64,000 nt of DNA. It comes from Acidovorax sp. KKS102. Lineage in GTDB: Bacteria > Pseudomonadota > Gammaproteobacteria > Burkholderiales > Burkholderiaceae_C. A program made the position numbers and the translations under genes. The stretch's first letter is position 1, and every line of letters starts with the position of its first letter. The stretch is taken from the NCBI RefSeq assembly GCF_000302535.1, contig NC_018708.1:1302001-1366000 (forward strand). The letters are read 5' to 3'. The notes beneath the pieces are model-generated. The model was given only the letters and a program-made list of their open reading frames with translations. It ran no database searches and had not been told where the DNA came from. Of the stretch, positions 7,755 through 16,757 are shown piece after piece.

Positions 7755-8806
7755 CGTCGAACCTGGACGCGGTCACGGATGAAATCACGCTGCAGTCCCA
7801 GCGAAGCATCGGTGCGCGCCATCGACACCTGGGGATCGGTCTCGATGCCGCTCAAGGCGCGAATGGCATCGATGGTCTCGGGGATTACGATCGCCTGGTT
7901 GAAGACCTGGTAGGTGTAGTACGCCTGATCGCCATCGACCGAAAGCACGTCCTCCCACAACGCGACCTCCCACAGGTCGCCGCGCGGGCGGCCGAGATCG
8001 GCCATCAGTTCCACCGTGCTGTTGAGGGCCACGAGACCATCCGAGGATCGCACGAACGCGATCCGTGGCGCAGCGCGAAAGGCCGCCAGCACCTCGTCGC
8101 GCGTGGCCGGCCTCGTCAGTTCGACCCACCAGGTGTGCAGGTGGCTGCTGTTGTGCGGCGCCTTGACCGCGATCGTGACGACGTCCAGGTCCGGGATCAC
8201 AGTGCGCGCGTCCGGTCCCTGATGGCTGGGGATCGTCTTCTCCGGCACGAGCGTGTTGATGATGCCCTCCGCATGCGCCTCCCACGGGTCGGAAGCCCGG
8301 CGGATCAGCGTCCCGCGGGCTCGCTTGAGCAGGCCCGCTGTCCGAAGCGCCCCCAGGGTGCGCACGATCGACGTCGTTTTGCAGGACACCACCCGGGTGG
8401 AGGTGCGGCCGATCGCGGTTGCGTAGTTCTCCTGCGCGACGAACGAATGACCGGTCAACGCGTGGGACTCGCCGCCATGGAAGATGGACTTCACACCGGC
8501 AGCGTCGTACGCCCTCTTGTTGACCGCGGCGACTTTCTTGGGTGTGCAATCGACCACGACGTCCGCGTTGGCGAGCAGGTCGGCCAGATCGCCCGCGACA
8601 GGAAGCCCCGCAGCACGCATCGATTGTGCGGCTTCAGCGGTCGCCGCGTAAATCGGGAAAGCGCGCTGCGCGGCCACCTGCAGGCGATAGTCGTGCACCA
8701 CATCCGCGACGCCGGCTAGCGCCATGTCCTCCTGGAGTGCGACCGCATCCGCCACCCGCTTGCCGATCACACCGTATCCGTTCACCGCCACTCTGACCTT
8801 GTTCAT
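7751..8806 (-). CDS. type II (archaeal-type) glyceraldehyde-3-phosphate dehydrogenase
   Basis: A 351-aa cytosolic enzyme of the phosphorylating type II GAPDH family: NGYGVIGKRVADAV is the Rossmann fold, and VVSCKTTSIVR places the candidate nucleophile at Cys142. The fingerprint continues with FHGGESHALTGHSFVAQENY and SHLHTWWVEL. The family oxidises glyceraldehyde-3-phosphate to 1,3-bisphosphoglycerate, often using NADP. Around the Cys, archaeal enzymes usually read SCNTTGL; here Lys and Ser replace Asn and Gly, which could alter activity. The gene lies 27 bp after the ABC1-kinase gene and overlaps the MgtC/DUF4010 gene by 4 bp. Confidence 0.88.
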   Translation of the reverse strand: MNKVRVAVNGYGVIGKRVADAVALQEDMALAGVADVVHDYRLQVAAQRAFPIYAATAEAAQSMRAAGLPVAGDLADLLANADVVVDCTPKKVAAVNKRAYDAAGVKSIFHGGESHALTGHSFVAQENYATAIGRTSTRVVSCKTTSIVRTLGALRTAGLLKRARGTLIRRASDPWEAHAEGIINTLVPEKTIPSHQGPDARTVIPDLDVVTIAVKAPHNSSHLHTWWVELTRPATRDEVLAAFRAAPRIAFVRSSDGLVALNSTVELMADLGRPRGDLWEVALWEDVLSVDGDQAYYTYQVFNQAIVIPETIDAIRALSGIETDPQVSMARTDASLGLQRDFIRDRVQVRR

Positions 8807-8833
8807 GCCTGACTCCTTGCTTGATGAGGCGCC

Positions 8834-10456
8834 TCAGCCGCGGCTGCGCGCGATGGAAAACGTGAACCGGATCGCCAGCGCATAGCCCAGCAGCGCGAGT
8901 ACCGGCATGTCGCCCCAGCGCGGGCCCACGCCGTGCTGCATCAACAAGCTCGATGCGATGTACAGGCCGAGCGTCACGAGCGCCAGCGCGACGCGACGGC
9001 CGAGGCGGTCGATCCCGCTCAGCATCCTGGCATCCGGCTTGATCGACAGTTGCAGCAGGTCACCCTGCCGCAAGACGCTGTGCAGACGCCGCGCCATCAG
9101 GGAGGGCAGGGCGTGGGCCGCGTTCCCCAGTTCATATGGCAGACGCTGCGATGCCGCAGACTTGGGCTCGTCGAAGACGCCCGTGGTCGTGTGGCGAGAG
9201 ATGGCTTCGATGATGGAAAACTCGGGTGCCAGCAGGCGCACCGTCCCTTCGAGCAACAACAGGGTACGCGTGAGCACGAGGAGGTCCCTGGGCAGCCGGA
9301 CTTCCTGGGTCCGGCCCGCCGCCACGAGCTGCGCGAGAGCACCTGAGAGCGACCAGTCCTTCAGCGGCCTCTGTGCGCAGTCTGCGACCAGGGCACGCAC
9401 GACAGGCACGAACACGGCCCGATCGGTGCCGTCGCCGAGCAGGCCCAGGTCGAGCCAGGCATCGACCACCCATTCGGCATCCTGCTCGACGAAGGCCAGG
9501 GCGAACGCCACCAGCGCCCGCCGCATGTTGCCGTCGACCCGGCCCACGATGCCGAAGTCGTGCAGGCATATGCGGCCATCGTCCATCACGAAGACGTTGC
9601 CGGGATGGGGGTCGCCGTGGAAGAAGCCATCGCGGAAGATCTGGGCGACGTAGCTGTCCACGAGTTTGCCCGCGGCCGCCACCGCGGTGGACGAAGGCAG
9701 ACCGTGCAGGTGAGCTCCGTGGCTGAACTGCTGGACCATGACGGTCGGCGTGCACAGGCCGTCCACCACGTCGGGGATCACGATGTCGGCAGAGCCGCGC
9801 CAGGCGTCGGCGAAACGTCGCACGGAAGCTGCCTCGCGCGACAAATCCATCTCGTAGCGGAAGTTGGCCGCAACCTCGTCCACGATGGCTGCCAGCCCCC
9901 AGCGACGCAGCGAGGGCACGAGCCCCTGCATGACCAGGACGATGCGGCGCAGGATGCGCATGTCGGTCTCGGCCTGCTCGGCCGCGCCAGGGCGGCGGAT
10001 CTTCACCACCACTTCCGTCCCGTCCGGCAGGGCTGCACGATGAATCTGGGCGATCGAGGCCGCGGCGAGCGCGTGCATGTCGAAGCGTGCGAAGAGCTGC
10101 TGCCATGGGCGGCCGAGCGCCGCCTCGACCTCCTGGACCGCCTGCTCGGGAGGAAACGGCGCCACATTGGCCTGCAGGCTGGCCAGAGCCTCTTGCGCAT
10201 CGGGCGCCAGAATGTCGGCCCGCAGGCTGAGATGCTGGCCCAGCTTCACGAAGGTCGTGCCCAATCGCTGCAGCACTTCGGCGAAGCGGTCGGCCGCCCG
10301 GTGGGTATCGCAGCGCATCAGGCCCCGGTGCCAGGCCACCCAGAGCAGGAACCCGCTCAGGGCCATAGCGATCTGCGTGGCCCGGCGCAGCGCCGAGCGT
10401 TGCGTTGGGCGGCCCGCAAGACGCACGGTGGAAACGGGGCGGTTCGGTCGCGTCAT
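8834..10456 (-). CDS. ABC1/UbiB-like atypical kinase
   Basis: A 540-aa protein of the ABC1/ADCK/UbiB family. The diagnostic KxGQ motif is KLGQHLSLRADIL (71-74), the alanine-rich loop is AAASIAQIHRA, and the kinase core continues with FFHGDPHPGNVFV and LHDFGIVGR. Two hydrophobic helices end the protein, as in UbiB. UbiB itself supports ubiquinone synthesis; members outside ubi operons, like this one, have no settled role. It overlaps the dehydrogenase gene upstream by 4 bp. Its place here suggests membrane lipid or quinone handling, which is inference. Confidence 0.85.
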   Translation of the reverse strand: MTRPNRPVSTVRLAGRPTQRSALRRATQIAMALSGFLLWVAWHRGLMRCDTHRAADRFAEVLQRLGTTFVKLGQHLSLRADILAPDAQEALASLQANVAPFPPEQAVQEVEAALGRPWQQLFARFDMHALAAASIAQIHRAALPDGTEVVVKIRRPGAAEQAETDMRILRRIVLVMQGLVPSLRRWGLAAIVDEVAANFRYEMDLSREAASVRRFADAWRGSADIVIPDVVDGLCTPTVMVQQFSHGAHLHGLPSSTAVAAAGKLVDSYVAQIFRDGFFHGDPHPGNVFVMDDGRICLHDFGIVGRVDGNMRRALVAFALAFVEQDAEWVVDAWLDLGLLGDGTDRAVFVPVVRALVADCAQRPLKDWSLSGALAQLVAAGRTQEVRLPRDLLVLTRTLLLLEGTVRLLAPEFSIIEAISRHTTTGVFDEPKSAASQRLPYELGNAAHALPSLMARRLHSVLRQGDLLQLSIKPDARMLSGIDRLGRRVALALVTLGLYIASSLLMQHGVGPRWGDMPVLALLGYALAIRFTFSIARSRG

Positions 10457-11484
10457 GGCTCATCCAACCTGTTGCGCAGGCGGCCCGCATGCCAGGCTGC
10501 GATGTTCGAGATGGTCTCGTCGAGGATGCGCGCGATCGCCTCCGACGTATTGAACCCGACATGCGGTGTCACGAGCACACGCGGATGCGTCAGCAGTGGG
10601 CTGGATGCCGACCAGCCGGTATCGCAACCCAGTCCGCCGCAGCCCGTGGGCACTTCGGGAGACAGATCCCCTTCCTGTTCCAGCACGTCCAGTCCTGCTG
10701 CGGCGACGGTACCTGCCTCCAGTGCGTGCAGCAGGGCGGCGTCGTCGATGAGCGCACCCCGTGCCGTGTTGATCAGTACCATGCCCGGTTTCATGCGCGC
10801 GAAGGCCTGGCCATCGAGAAGGTGGTGCGTGGCCTGCGTGGCCGGAACATGAAGGCTCAGAACATCGCTGCTTTGCAGGATCTGCTCCCACGTCACCACG
10901 CGGACGCCGGCGATGGGTGCTGCCGTGATGTCGAGCGATGGGGCGAGGGCCGGGTCGTACGCGAGAACTTCCATGCCGAAGCCCAGGGCGATACGGGCCA
11001 CGTGGCGCCCGATCCGGCCCAGCCCGACGATGCCCAGCGTCTTTCCTTCCAGCTCGAAGCCGGTGAGGCCGCGGTAAGCGAAAGAACCTTGGCGCGCCCG
11101 CTCGTGGGCTTGTGTCAGATGGCGAGCCACGCCCAGCAGCAGCGCGAAGGCATGTTCGGCGACGCTGGCGGACCCATAGTCCGGCACGTTGCACACGGCA
11201 ATGCCGCGTCGGCGGCAAGCCTGCAGGTCGATGTGATCGAAGCCCGCGGAGCGCGTTGCCACGAGCCGCACGCGCGGCAGCAACCGGAGCACCGATTCGT
11301 CAACGCGCGTGCGCACGAAGACGCACAGCACCTCGGTGTCTTCATCGCCGACATCGGATACCACCAGGCGTTCGTTCTGGACGAAGTGCGCGTGCCAGTG
11401 GGTCGGAAGCCGTTGCTGCAGCGCGGCCTGGTCCGCCGGTGCGATGTCGGAGAACAGAACGGACAGACGGTTTTGTGCGGTCAT
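10453..11484 (-). CDS. D-isomer-specific 2-hydroxyacid dehydrogenase
   Basis: A 343-aa NAD-dependent dehydrogenase resembling D-lactate dehydrogenase: TRSAGFDHIDL in the substrate domain, LGIVGLGRIGRHVA for NAD binding, LINTARGALIDDAAL with the catalytic Arg, and TPHVGFNTSEA with the catalytic His. A Cys/Gly-rich insertion (PTGCGGLGCDTG) precedes the last motif. I start at 11484 because the ATG overlaps the stop of the 84-aa gene (ATGA) and begins at the typical N-terminus; the longer frame is read-through of other genes. The substrate could be pyruvate/lactate or a related 2-oxoacid. Confidence 0.87.
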   Translation of the reverse strand: MTAQNRLSVLFSDIAPADQAALQQRLPTHWHAHFVQNERLVVSDVGDEDTEVLCVFVRTRVDESVLRLLPRVRLVATRSAGFDHIDLQACRRRGIAVCNVPDYGSASVAEHAFALLLGVARHLTQAHERARQGSFAYRGLTGFELEGKTLGIVGLGRIGRHVARIALGFGMEVLAYDPALAPSLDITAAPIAGVRVVTWEQILQSSDVLSLHVPATQATHHLLDGQAFARMKPGMVLINTARGALIDDAALLHALEAGTVAAAGLDVLEQEGDLSPEVPTGCGGLGCDTGWSASSPLLTHPRVLVTPHVGFNTSEAIARILDETISNIAAWHAGRLRNRLDEP

Positions 11485-11735
11485 GAGCCCTCCTCGATTA
11501 CCCGGTGCAGGGACAGGATGCAGAACGCGGCGATGAAGTGCCCGGTCTTGGTGCCTTGCGCGAGTTCCGCTTGCGCGAATACCGTCGGCAGCCGGCCGGC
11601 GACCGCATCGCGCATGGTCTCGAATCCGTCGAGCAACTGAACCGTGAAGAACGCCGCGCGGCGCATCGGGCCCTGCGTGCGGCCGCAGTCCGCGTAGGCC
11701 AGTGCGGGCTTGAATCTGGCCGGAGGATTCGTCAT
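11481..11735 (-). CDS. 84-aa protein of unknown function
   Basis: A small soluble protein without signal peptide or strong hydrophobic segment. It contains ALAYADCGRTQGPMRRAAFF near the N-terminus. I recognise no family. The case for a real gene is positional: ATGA overlaps join it to the DUF6629 gene before it and the dehydrogenase gene after it, and codon use matches its neighbours. Confidence 0.6.
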   Translation of the reverse strand: MTNPPARFKPALAYADCGRTQGPMRRAAFFTVQLLDGFETMRDAVAGRLPTVFAQAELAQGTKTGHFIAAFCILSLHRVIEEGS

Positions 11736-12366
11736 GGCACGGCCAGCCTCGCTCGGGGCTCACGGAACTGCCACAGCACGATGAAGCTGAGCACAGCGGC
11801 AAAGAAGCACCACACCGAGATGAACCAGGTTGCATAGAACATGTAGGCGGCGATTGCGGAGACAAAGGCGGCCACCCCAAAAGCCGCCACGCGCCGGTGG
11901 CTAGAAACCATCAGGCTTGCGCAGGTGCCGATCAGATACAGGGCCATCGTGGTCATCACGTAGAAGTGCGGAGAGTCGTAGAGGATGTGCTGGCCGACCA
12001 CGCGGGCCGTGATGGGCAGCTTCACCAGCATCGCCAGCAGGTACAGACCGACGAGCGCGCCCGCGACTGCAATGGCCACCAGAACCCGACGGCGCCAACG
12101 GACGCTCTCCAGCGCCAGCGCAGCCAGCGGGACGTAGATCGGCCACAGGACGTGCGAGAAGAACGAGTAGAGATGCGTCAGCGCCACGTTCAGCAAGGGC
12201 GCGCGGTCGGGGAACGTCAGCCTTCGAGCAGTTGCTGGACCCCGAACAGCAGCGGGATGGCGGCATACGGCAGTTCGCGCCGTGAGCGGGCCCGGCGCAT
12301 GGTGACGGTCCCCAGGCCCAGCAGAACCGCTGCGGCCGTGAAACTGGCGGGTGCGGAAAAGCACAT
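11732..12366 (-). pseudogene. DUF6629 membrane protein interrupted by a frameshift
   Basis: The ATG at 12366 opens MCFSAPASFTAAAVLLGL, the characteristic DUF6629 N-terminus, and runs to QQLLEG before a TGA at 12217-12219. The family then continues without a gap in another frame as LTFPDRAPLLNVALTHLY, through several membrane helices to 11732. The family normally has a few residues such as a Trp-containing linker at exactly this point, so a short deletion (about 10 bases if five residues are lost minus a frame change) explains it. The downstream ATGA overlap to the 84-aa gene is intact. If the break is a sequencing error, the gene is whole. Confidence 0.75.
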
Positions 12367-12419
12367 GGGCAGTCATCTCCCCTCGATCGTGAGCGTCATG
12401 GCGAGCGCGGCGCAGCGGC

Positions 12420-13319
12420 TCATGGCGCGCCGGCTTCCATCAGTTCCTGCACCGCTGTCGCCAGCGGTGCCACCACGCTGATGCCGTTAGAGACATGCGG
12501 CACGGTGTCGCAGGTCACCACCCGCTGGGGCCCTGCCGCAAGAAGTGCGTGGTACGCGTCGGCGGCGAACAGGGCGTGCACCCCGATGCACACCGGTGGC
12601 GGCAATCCCACGCTGCGCACACTGGCGATTGCCTGGATCATCGTGCGCGCGCTGGACACGATGTCATCGATGAGCACGGGCTGGCGGTCTGCCAGGGCCG
12701 CGGTGTCGGGAAGGCTGACCTCCACGTCCTTGTCGCCCCGGCGGATCTTCTGCAACACCGTGAACGGCGCGCCAGCCAAGCGCGCGACTTCCTGGACCCA
12801 TTGCTCGCTTTCCGCATCGGGTCCGATCAACACGGGACGGTCCACATGGGCTGCGACCCAGGCCGCGATGGCGGGCGCGGACTCGACCACACGGGTCGGC
12901 ACCCGGTAGACCTCGCCGAGCGAGCGGTAGCGGTGCAGATGGGGATCGACGGTGACGATACCGTCGAACACCGTCGACACCAGCGCAGCGAACGTGCGGG
13001 ACGTGATGGCTTCGCCCGTGTTGAAGCGCCGGTCCTGACGCAGGTACGCCAGGTACGGGGCAGCCAGCAACACGCGGGTGGCGCCGAGGTCGCGCGCTGC
13101 GTCCGCGGCGAACAACAAGGGCAGCGCCTTGGCGTCCGGCTGTGCCAGGCTGGCCACGATCACGACGGTGCGGCCGGTGACGTCGGCGTCCAGCCGCACC
13201 AGCGACTCGCCGTCCGGGAACCGGTGCAGTTGCAGGGCAGCCCGCTGCGCGCCCAACGCCCGGATCAGTCCATCGGCGAAGTCTTCGTCGCCCGGCAGGT
13301 GAAAAACGAGAGGTTTCAT
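12420..13319 (-). CDS. ribose-phosphate pyrophosphokinase (PRPP synthetase)-like protein
   Basis: A 299-aa phosphoribosyltransferase-fold protein. PRPP-synthetase landmarks are present in modified form: RFPDGESLVRL, PYLAYLRQDRRFNTGEAITSRTF, the metal-site region VDPHLHRY, and the PRPP loop PVLIDDIVSSARTM. It is shorter than housekeeping Prs (~315 aa) and belongs to a divergent branch. The classical reaction is ribose-5-phosphate plus ATP to PRPP plus AMP. It overlaps the AMP-phosphorylase-like gene by 4 bp, so the two products probably act in one pentose/nucleotide pathway; the true reaction is untested. Confidence 0.82.
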   Translation of the reverse strand: MKPLVFHLPGDEDFADGLIRALGAQRAALQLHRFPDGESLVRLDADVTGRTVVIVASLAQPDAKALPLLFAADAARDLGATRVLLAAPYLAYLRQDRRFNTGEAITSRTFAALVSTVFDGIVTVDPHLHRYRSLGEVYRVPTRVVESAPAIAAWVAAHVDRPVLIGPDAESEQWVQEVARLAGAPFTVLQKIRRGDKDVEVSLPDTAALADRQPVLIDDIVSSARTMIQAIASVRSVGLPPPVCIGVHALFAADAYHALLAAGPQRVVTCDTVPHVSNGISVVAPLATAVQELMEAGAP

Positions 13320-14875
13320 AGGTTCTCCGAAATCTGGAAGATCGGTGGGCGCGAGCGGACGAACTGCAGCGCATAGGCCAGCTCGCCCGGCGCCTGGGCG
13401 TGCAGCGTGAAGAGCGGCTGTCCCGCTTCGACCTGGTCGCCCAGGCGCGCATGCACGTCGATGCCGGCGGCAGCGGCGGTCGGTGCTCCGGCGAGCTTGG
13501 CCGCCCGCGCGAGCAGCCGGTTGTCGATTCGGGAGACCCGTCCCGTGGACGGCGATGCGACGGTGTGCCGATGCGTTGCCACCGGGATGCTGCGCAGGCC
13601 GCCCTGCTCAGCGCAGATCGCCTCGAACGTGGCCCAGGCGCGGCCGTCGGCCAGCACCTGCGTGGCGAGCGTCAGGCCGCCGCCGGCGGGCGCTGCACCG
13701 CCCATTTCGAGGATGTCCGCCGCCAGCCGCAACGCTCGCTCCCGCAGGTCGGCCGGGGCCTCGGGCGTCCCTTGTAGGACGGCCAGCACGTCGCGGGCCT
13801 CCAGTGCCGGGCCGATCCCGCGGCCGACCGGCTGCTCACCATCGGTGACGCGCAAGGCCACGTGCAGGCCGATGGCGCTGCCCACCTCCTGCAGGCGCCG
13901 ACCGAGCGCCGCCGCGGCCTGCGCGCTGCGCACTTTGGCGGTGGCACCCACGGGCAGGTCGATCAGCACATGGGTCGAGCCCGCAGCGGCCTTCTTGGAC
14001 AGGACCGAGGCGACGAGCTGGCCCTCGCTGTCCAGGTCCAGCGGCCGCTCGACGCGGATGAGGATGTCGTCGGCGGGGCTGAGCCGTACCGAGCCGCCCC
14101 AGACGATGCAGCCGCCCGTGCGTTCGACCACGCGCCGCATGCTTCGCACATCCAGGTTCACCGGCGCCAGCACCTCCATTGTGTCGGCCGTCCCGGCCGG
14201 CGAGGTGATGGCGCGCGAGGAGGTCTTGGGCATCGTGAGGCCGCAGGCGGCCACGATGGGCACCACGAGCAGGGTCGTGCGGTTGCCGGGCAGGCCGCCG
14301 ACGCAATGCTTGTCCACCACCAGCGGGCGCCCCCAATCGATGCGGTCACCGACGCCAATCATGGCTTTCGTGAGCGAGACGGTCTCCGCGAGGTCCAGGC
14401 GATCGCCGGCGCAGGCGGTGATGAAGGTGGCCAGATGCAGGTCAGAGTAATGGCCCGCCGCGACGTCGGAGATGATGGCGCTGAACTCGGCATCGCCCAG
14501 GGCATTGCCGTAGACCTTGGCCCGGACATGGCTGAGCGAATCCAGCGGCGGTGCATGGGTCACCGTGACCAGCTGGCCCGGCTGCGCCCCCAGCGACGCC
14601 CATGCCGATTCGGACAGGCCAGCGACGTTCTCGGCCAGCCAATCCCCATCGACGACGCTGAGCGTCGCCACGATGCTGCGGCGGCCGGCCGTCAGCTGCA
14701 CGCGCGCCTGGGTCGTGAAACCCTCCGACCGGCAGACAGGGCAGTCGCGCCGCATGTAGACCACCGGCTCCTGATGGGTGTCGATGCCGGTGCGCCACGC
14801 CTGCAGCGTGTTCACGCCATCCTCTCCGGTGCCGGTGCCGGTGCCGGTGCCGGTCTCGTGCAGGTGCGCCGTCAT
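13316..14875 (-). CDS. AMP-phosphorylase / thymidine-phosphorylase family protein
   Basis: A 519-aa member of the long DeoA family typical of archaeal AMP phosphorylases. The signature VDKHCVGGLPGNRTTLLVV followed by PKTSSRAITSPAGTADTMEV is the nucleoside-phosphorylase core. An N-terminal domain of about 85 residues distinguishes it from E. coli thymidine phosphorylase. AMP phosphorylase converts NMP plus phosphate to base plus ribose-1,5-bisphosphate. A Cys-rich start (RRDCPVCRSEGF) and a Gly-Thr repeat at residues 8-17 are unusual. ATGA overlaps join it to the nuclease gene before and the PRPP-synthetase-like gene after. No RuBisCO or R15P isomerase gene is in the window. Confidence 0.85.
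   Translation of the reverse strand: MTAHLHETGTGTGTGTGEDGVNTLQAWRTGIDTHQEPVVYMRRDCPVCRSEGFTTQARVQLTAGRRSIVATLSVVDGDWLAENVAGLSESAWASLGAQPGQLVTVTHAPPLDSLSHVRAKVYGNALGDAEFSAIISDVAAGHYSDLHLATFITACAGDRLDLAETVSLTKAMIGVGDRIDWGRPLVVDKHCVGGLPGNRTTLLVVPIVAACGLTMPKTSSRAITSPAGTADTMEVLAPVNLDVRSMRRVVERTGGCIVWGGSVRLSPADDILIRVERPLDLDSEGQLVASVLSKKAAAGSTHVLIDLPVGATAKVRSAQAAAALGRRLQEVGSAIGLHVALRVTDGEQPVGRGIGPALEARDVLAVLQGTPEAPADLRERALRLAADILEMGGAAPAGGGLTLATQVLADGRAWATFEAICAEQGGLRSIPVATHRHTVASPSTGRVSRIDNRLLARAAKLAGAPTAAAAGIDVHARLGDQVEAGQPLFTLHAQAPGELAYALQFVRSRPPIFQISENL
14826..14854. repeat. hexanucleotide microsatellite inside the AMP-phosphorylase-like gene
   Basis: Nearly five tandem copies of CCGGTG (plus strand) encode the Gly-Thr repeat near the N-terminus. 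Slippage by six bases keeps the frame, so it would vary length, not switch the gene off. Confidence 0.8.
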
Positions 14876-16233
14876 ACCAGATCCACCGTCTGCAGGTACT
14901 CGGGCACGGCAACCGACCAGCCCAGTTCATGGTCGATCCGCGCGCGCAGCGCATCGGCCGCCTCCGGCTCGCCGTGGGTCACGAAGGTTCGGCGCGGTGT
15001 TTGCGTGAAGCCGCGCATCCACGCGAGGATCTCGTCGGCATCGGCGTGGGCGGAAAGGTTGTCGAGCGAGGCCACCTCGGCGCGGATCGGCACGTCCTGG
15101 CCATGGATGCGGACGGTGGACGCGCCGTGCACGATCGCGGCGCCACGGGTGCCGCCCGCCTGGTAGCCGGCGAACAGGATGGTGTTGCGATGGTCGGGCG
15201 CGAATGACTTGAGGTGGTGCACCACGCGTCCTCCAGTGGCCATGCCACTGGCGGAGATGATGACCATCGGTCCACGACCGGCGCTGAGCGCCTTGGACTC
15301 CTCGACCTTGTTGACGATCTTCGCGGCATGGCACATGCCCTCGCATTCCTCGGGCGAGAGCCGGTGCTCGTCGCGATGGGCGTGGTACAGCCGTGTGGCA
15401 TCGATGGCCATCGGGCTGTCCAGGTACACGGGCAGGTGCTGGTGGATGCGCCCTTGCTTCTTGAGCTGGTAGATGCCGTACATCAGGCTCTGCGCTCGGC
15501 CGACAGCGAACGCTGGGATGACCACGACCCCTCCACGGGCGGCCGTCTTGTTGATGACAGTCTCCAGCTGCGCCAGTGCGTCGGACGCTTCATGCTTGCG
15601 GTTGCCGTAGGTGGATTCCACCAGCAGGTAGTCGGCGCCGGGGACCTGCACCGGCGGGCGCAGCACCGGGTCGTTGGGCCGGCCGATGTCGCCGGAGAAG
15701 AGCACGGATCGCCGGCCGTCGTTGAGGTGCACGAAGGCCGAGCCGAGCATGTGCCCGGAAGGCGTCAACCGCGCGGTGAGTCCGGGCAGCGCCTCGAAGT
15801 CCTGAGAGAACGGACGTGGCGCGAACAGCTTCAGGCAGCGCTCGGCGTCCTCACGGGTGTACAGCGGCAGCGCGGGCTGGTGTTTGGAGAAACCGTGCCG
15901 GTTGGCGAACTTCGCCTCTTCCTCCTGCAGATGGCCGCTGTCGGTGAGCAGGATCTTGCACAGCTCGTGCGTCGCGGACGTGCAGTAAACCCGGCCGCGA
16001 AAGCCTTGTCGCGCCAGCAGTGGCAGGTAGCCGCTGTGGTCGATGTGGGCGTGGGTGAGCACGACCGCGTCGACGGTCTTGGGCGCGACCGGCAGCGGCT
16101 CCCAGTTGCGCAGGCGCAGCTGCTTGAATCCCTGGAACAGGCCGCAGTCCACCAGAATGGTCGCGTCGCCATGGCGCAGCAGGTATTTGGAACCGGTCAC
16201 GGTGCCGGTGGCACCCAGAAACTGAAGTTGCAT
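14872..16233 (-). CDS. MBL-fold beta-CASP nuclease (RNA-specificity domain)
   Basis: A 453-aa protein of the CPSF73/YSH1-like bacterial family. The metallo-beta-lactamase motif THAHIDHSGYLPLL coordinates the two zincs; SGHMLGSA and LFSGDIGRPND supply further ligands. The beta-CASP insert and RNA-specificity region follow (STYGNRKHE, PAFAVGRAQ, ISASGMATGGRVVHHL). Members are RNA endo/5'-exonucleases. The ATG at 16233 gives MQLQFLGATGTVTGS, the standard beginning. It sits 25 bp after a TPM gene and overlaps the AMP-phosphorylase-like gene, linking RNA turnover to nucleotide salvage by position. Confidence 0.87.
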   Translation of the reverse strand: MQLQFLGATGTVTGSKYLLRHGDATILVDCGLFQGFKQLRLRNWEPLPVAPKTVDAVVLTHAHIDHSGYLPLLARQGFRGRVYCTSATHELCKILLTDSGHLQEEEAKFANRHGFSKHQPALPLYTREDAERCLKLFAPRPFSQDFEALPGLTARLTPSGHMLGSAFVHLNDGRRSVLFSGDIGRPNDPVLRPPVQVPGADYLLVESTYGNRKHEASDALAQLETVINKTAARGGVVVIPAFAVGRAQSLMYGIYQLKKQGRIHQHLPVYLDSPMAIDATRLYHAHRDEHRLSPEECEGMCHAAKIVNKVEESKALSAGRGPMVIISASGMATGGRVVHHLKSFAPDHRNTILFAGYQAGGTRGAAIVHGASTVRIHGQDVPIRAEVASLDNLSAHADADEILAWMRGFTQTPRRTFVTHGEPEAADALRARIDHELGWSVAVPEYLQTVDLV

Positions 16234-16258
16234 GGTAGGTCTCCAAGGATGTTGTCGT

Positions 16259-16756
16259 TCAAAGAAGGACCGGCCGATCCGGCAACTCGTTGCCGTGGTC
16301 CGCGCCCCGCGGAAAGTGCTGCACCAGCAGGTGGCTGACGGCCACGATGCCTTCCAGGGCTCCGGCCTCGAAGCGTCCCTGCGCAAACTGGGCTTCCATG
16401 CGCTGGCACACAGCCGACCACCTTTCGGCACCGCAACAGGCATGGATGCCGCGATCGGCCACGATCTCCACGGCCCGGTCGGCCAGCAGCACGTAGATCA
16501 GGACGCCGCTGTTGTGCGCCGTATCCCACACACCCAGGCGTGCGAACAGGTCCAGCGCCCGCTCGCCCGGCGATTGGTTGCGCCACAGTGGCGATCCGTC
16601 CAGCGCACCCTCGACCACGAAGCGCAGTTGGCCCCCATGCTGGAACTCTCCCGTGCGGATGGCCTGCTCGATCGCATCCAGGGCACGCGGGGGGAAGGCG
16701 CGGCGGACTGCGCGATCCGTGGTCGCAAGGTGGCGAAGAAGTCGTTGCATGTTCAT
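16259..16756 (-). CDS. TPM-domain protein, short form
   Basis: A 165-aa protein with the TPM fold motif LGVWDTAHNSGVLIYVLLADRAVEIVAD and no signal peptide. It follows the larger YgcG-type TPM gene with one spare base, so the two are translated in sequence. Such LemA-TPM-TPM triplets recur in proteobacteria. The domain family has been linked to phosphatase activity in plants and to envelope functions, but its bacterial role is unsettled. Confidence 0.78.
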   Translation of the reverse strand: MNMQRLLRHLATTDRAVRRAFPPRALDAIEQAIRTGEFQHGGQLRFVVEGALDGSPLWRNQSPGERALDLFARLGVWDTAHNSGVLIYVLLADRAVEIVADRGIHACCGAERWSAVCQRMEAQFAQGRFEAGALEGIVAVSHLLVQHFPRGADHGNELPDRPVLL

Positions 16757-16757
16757 C

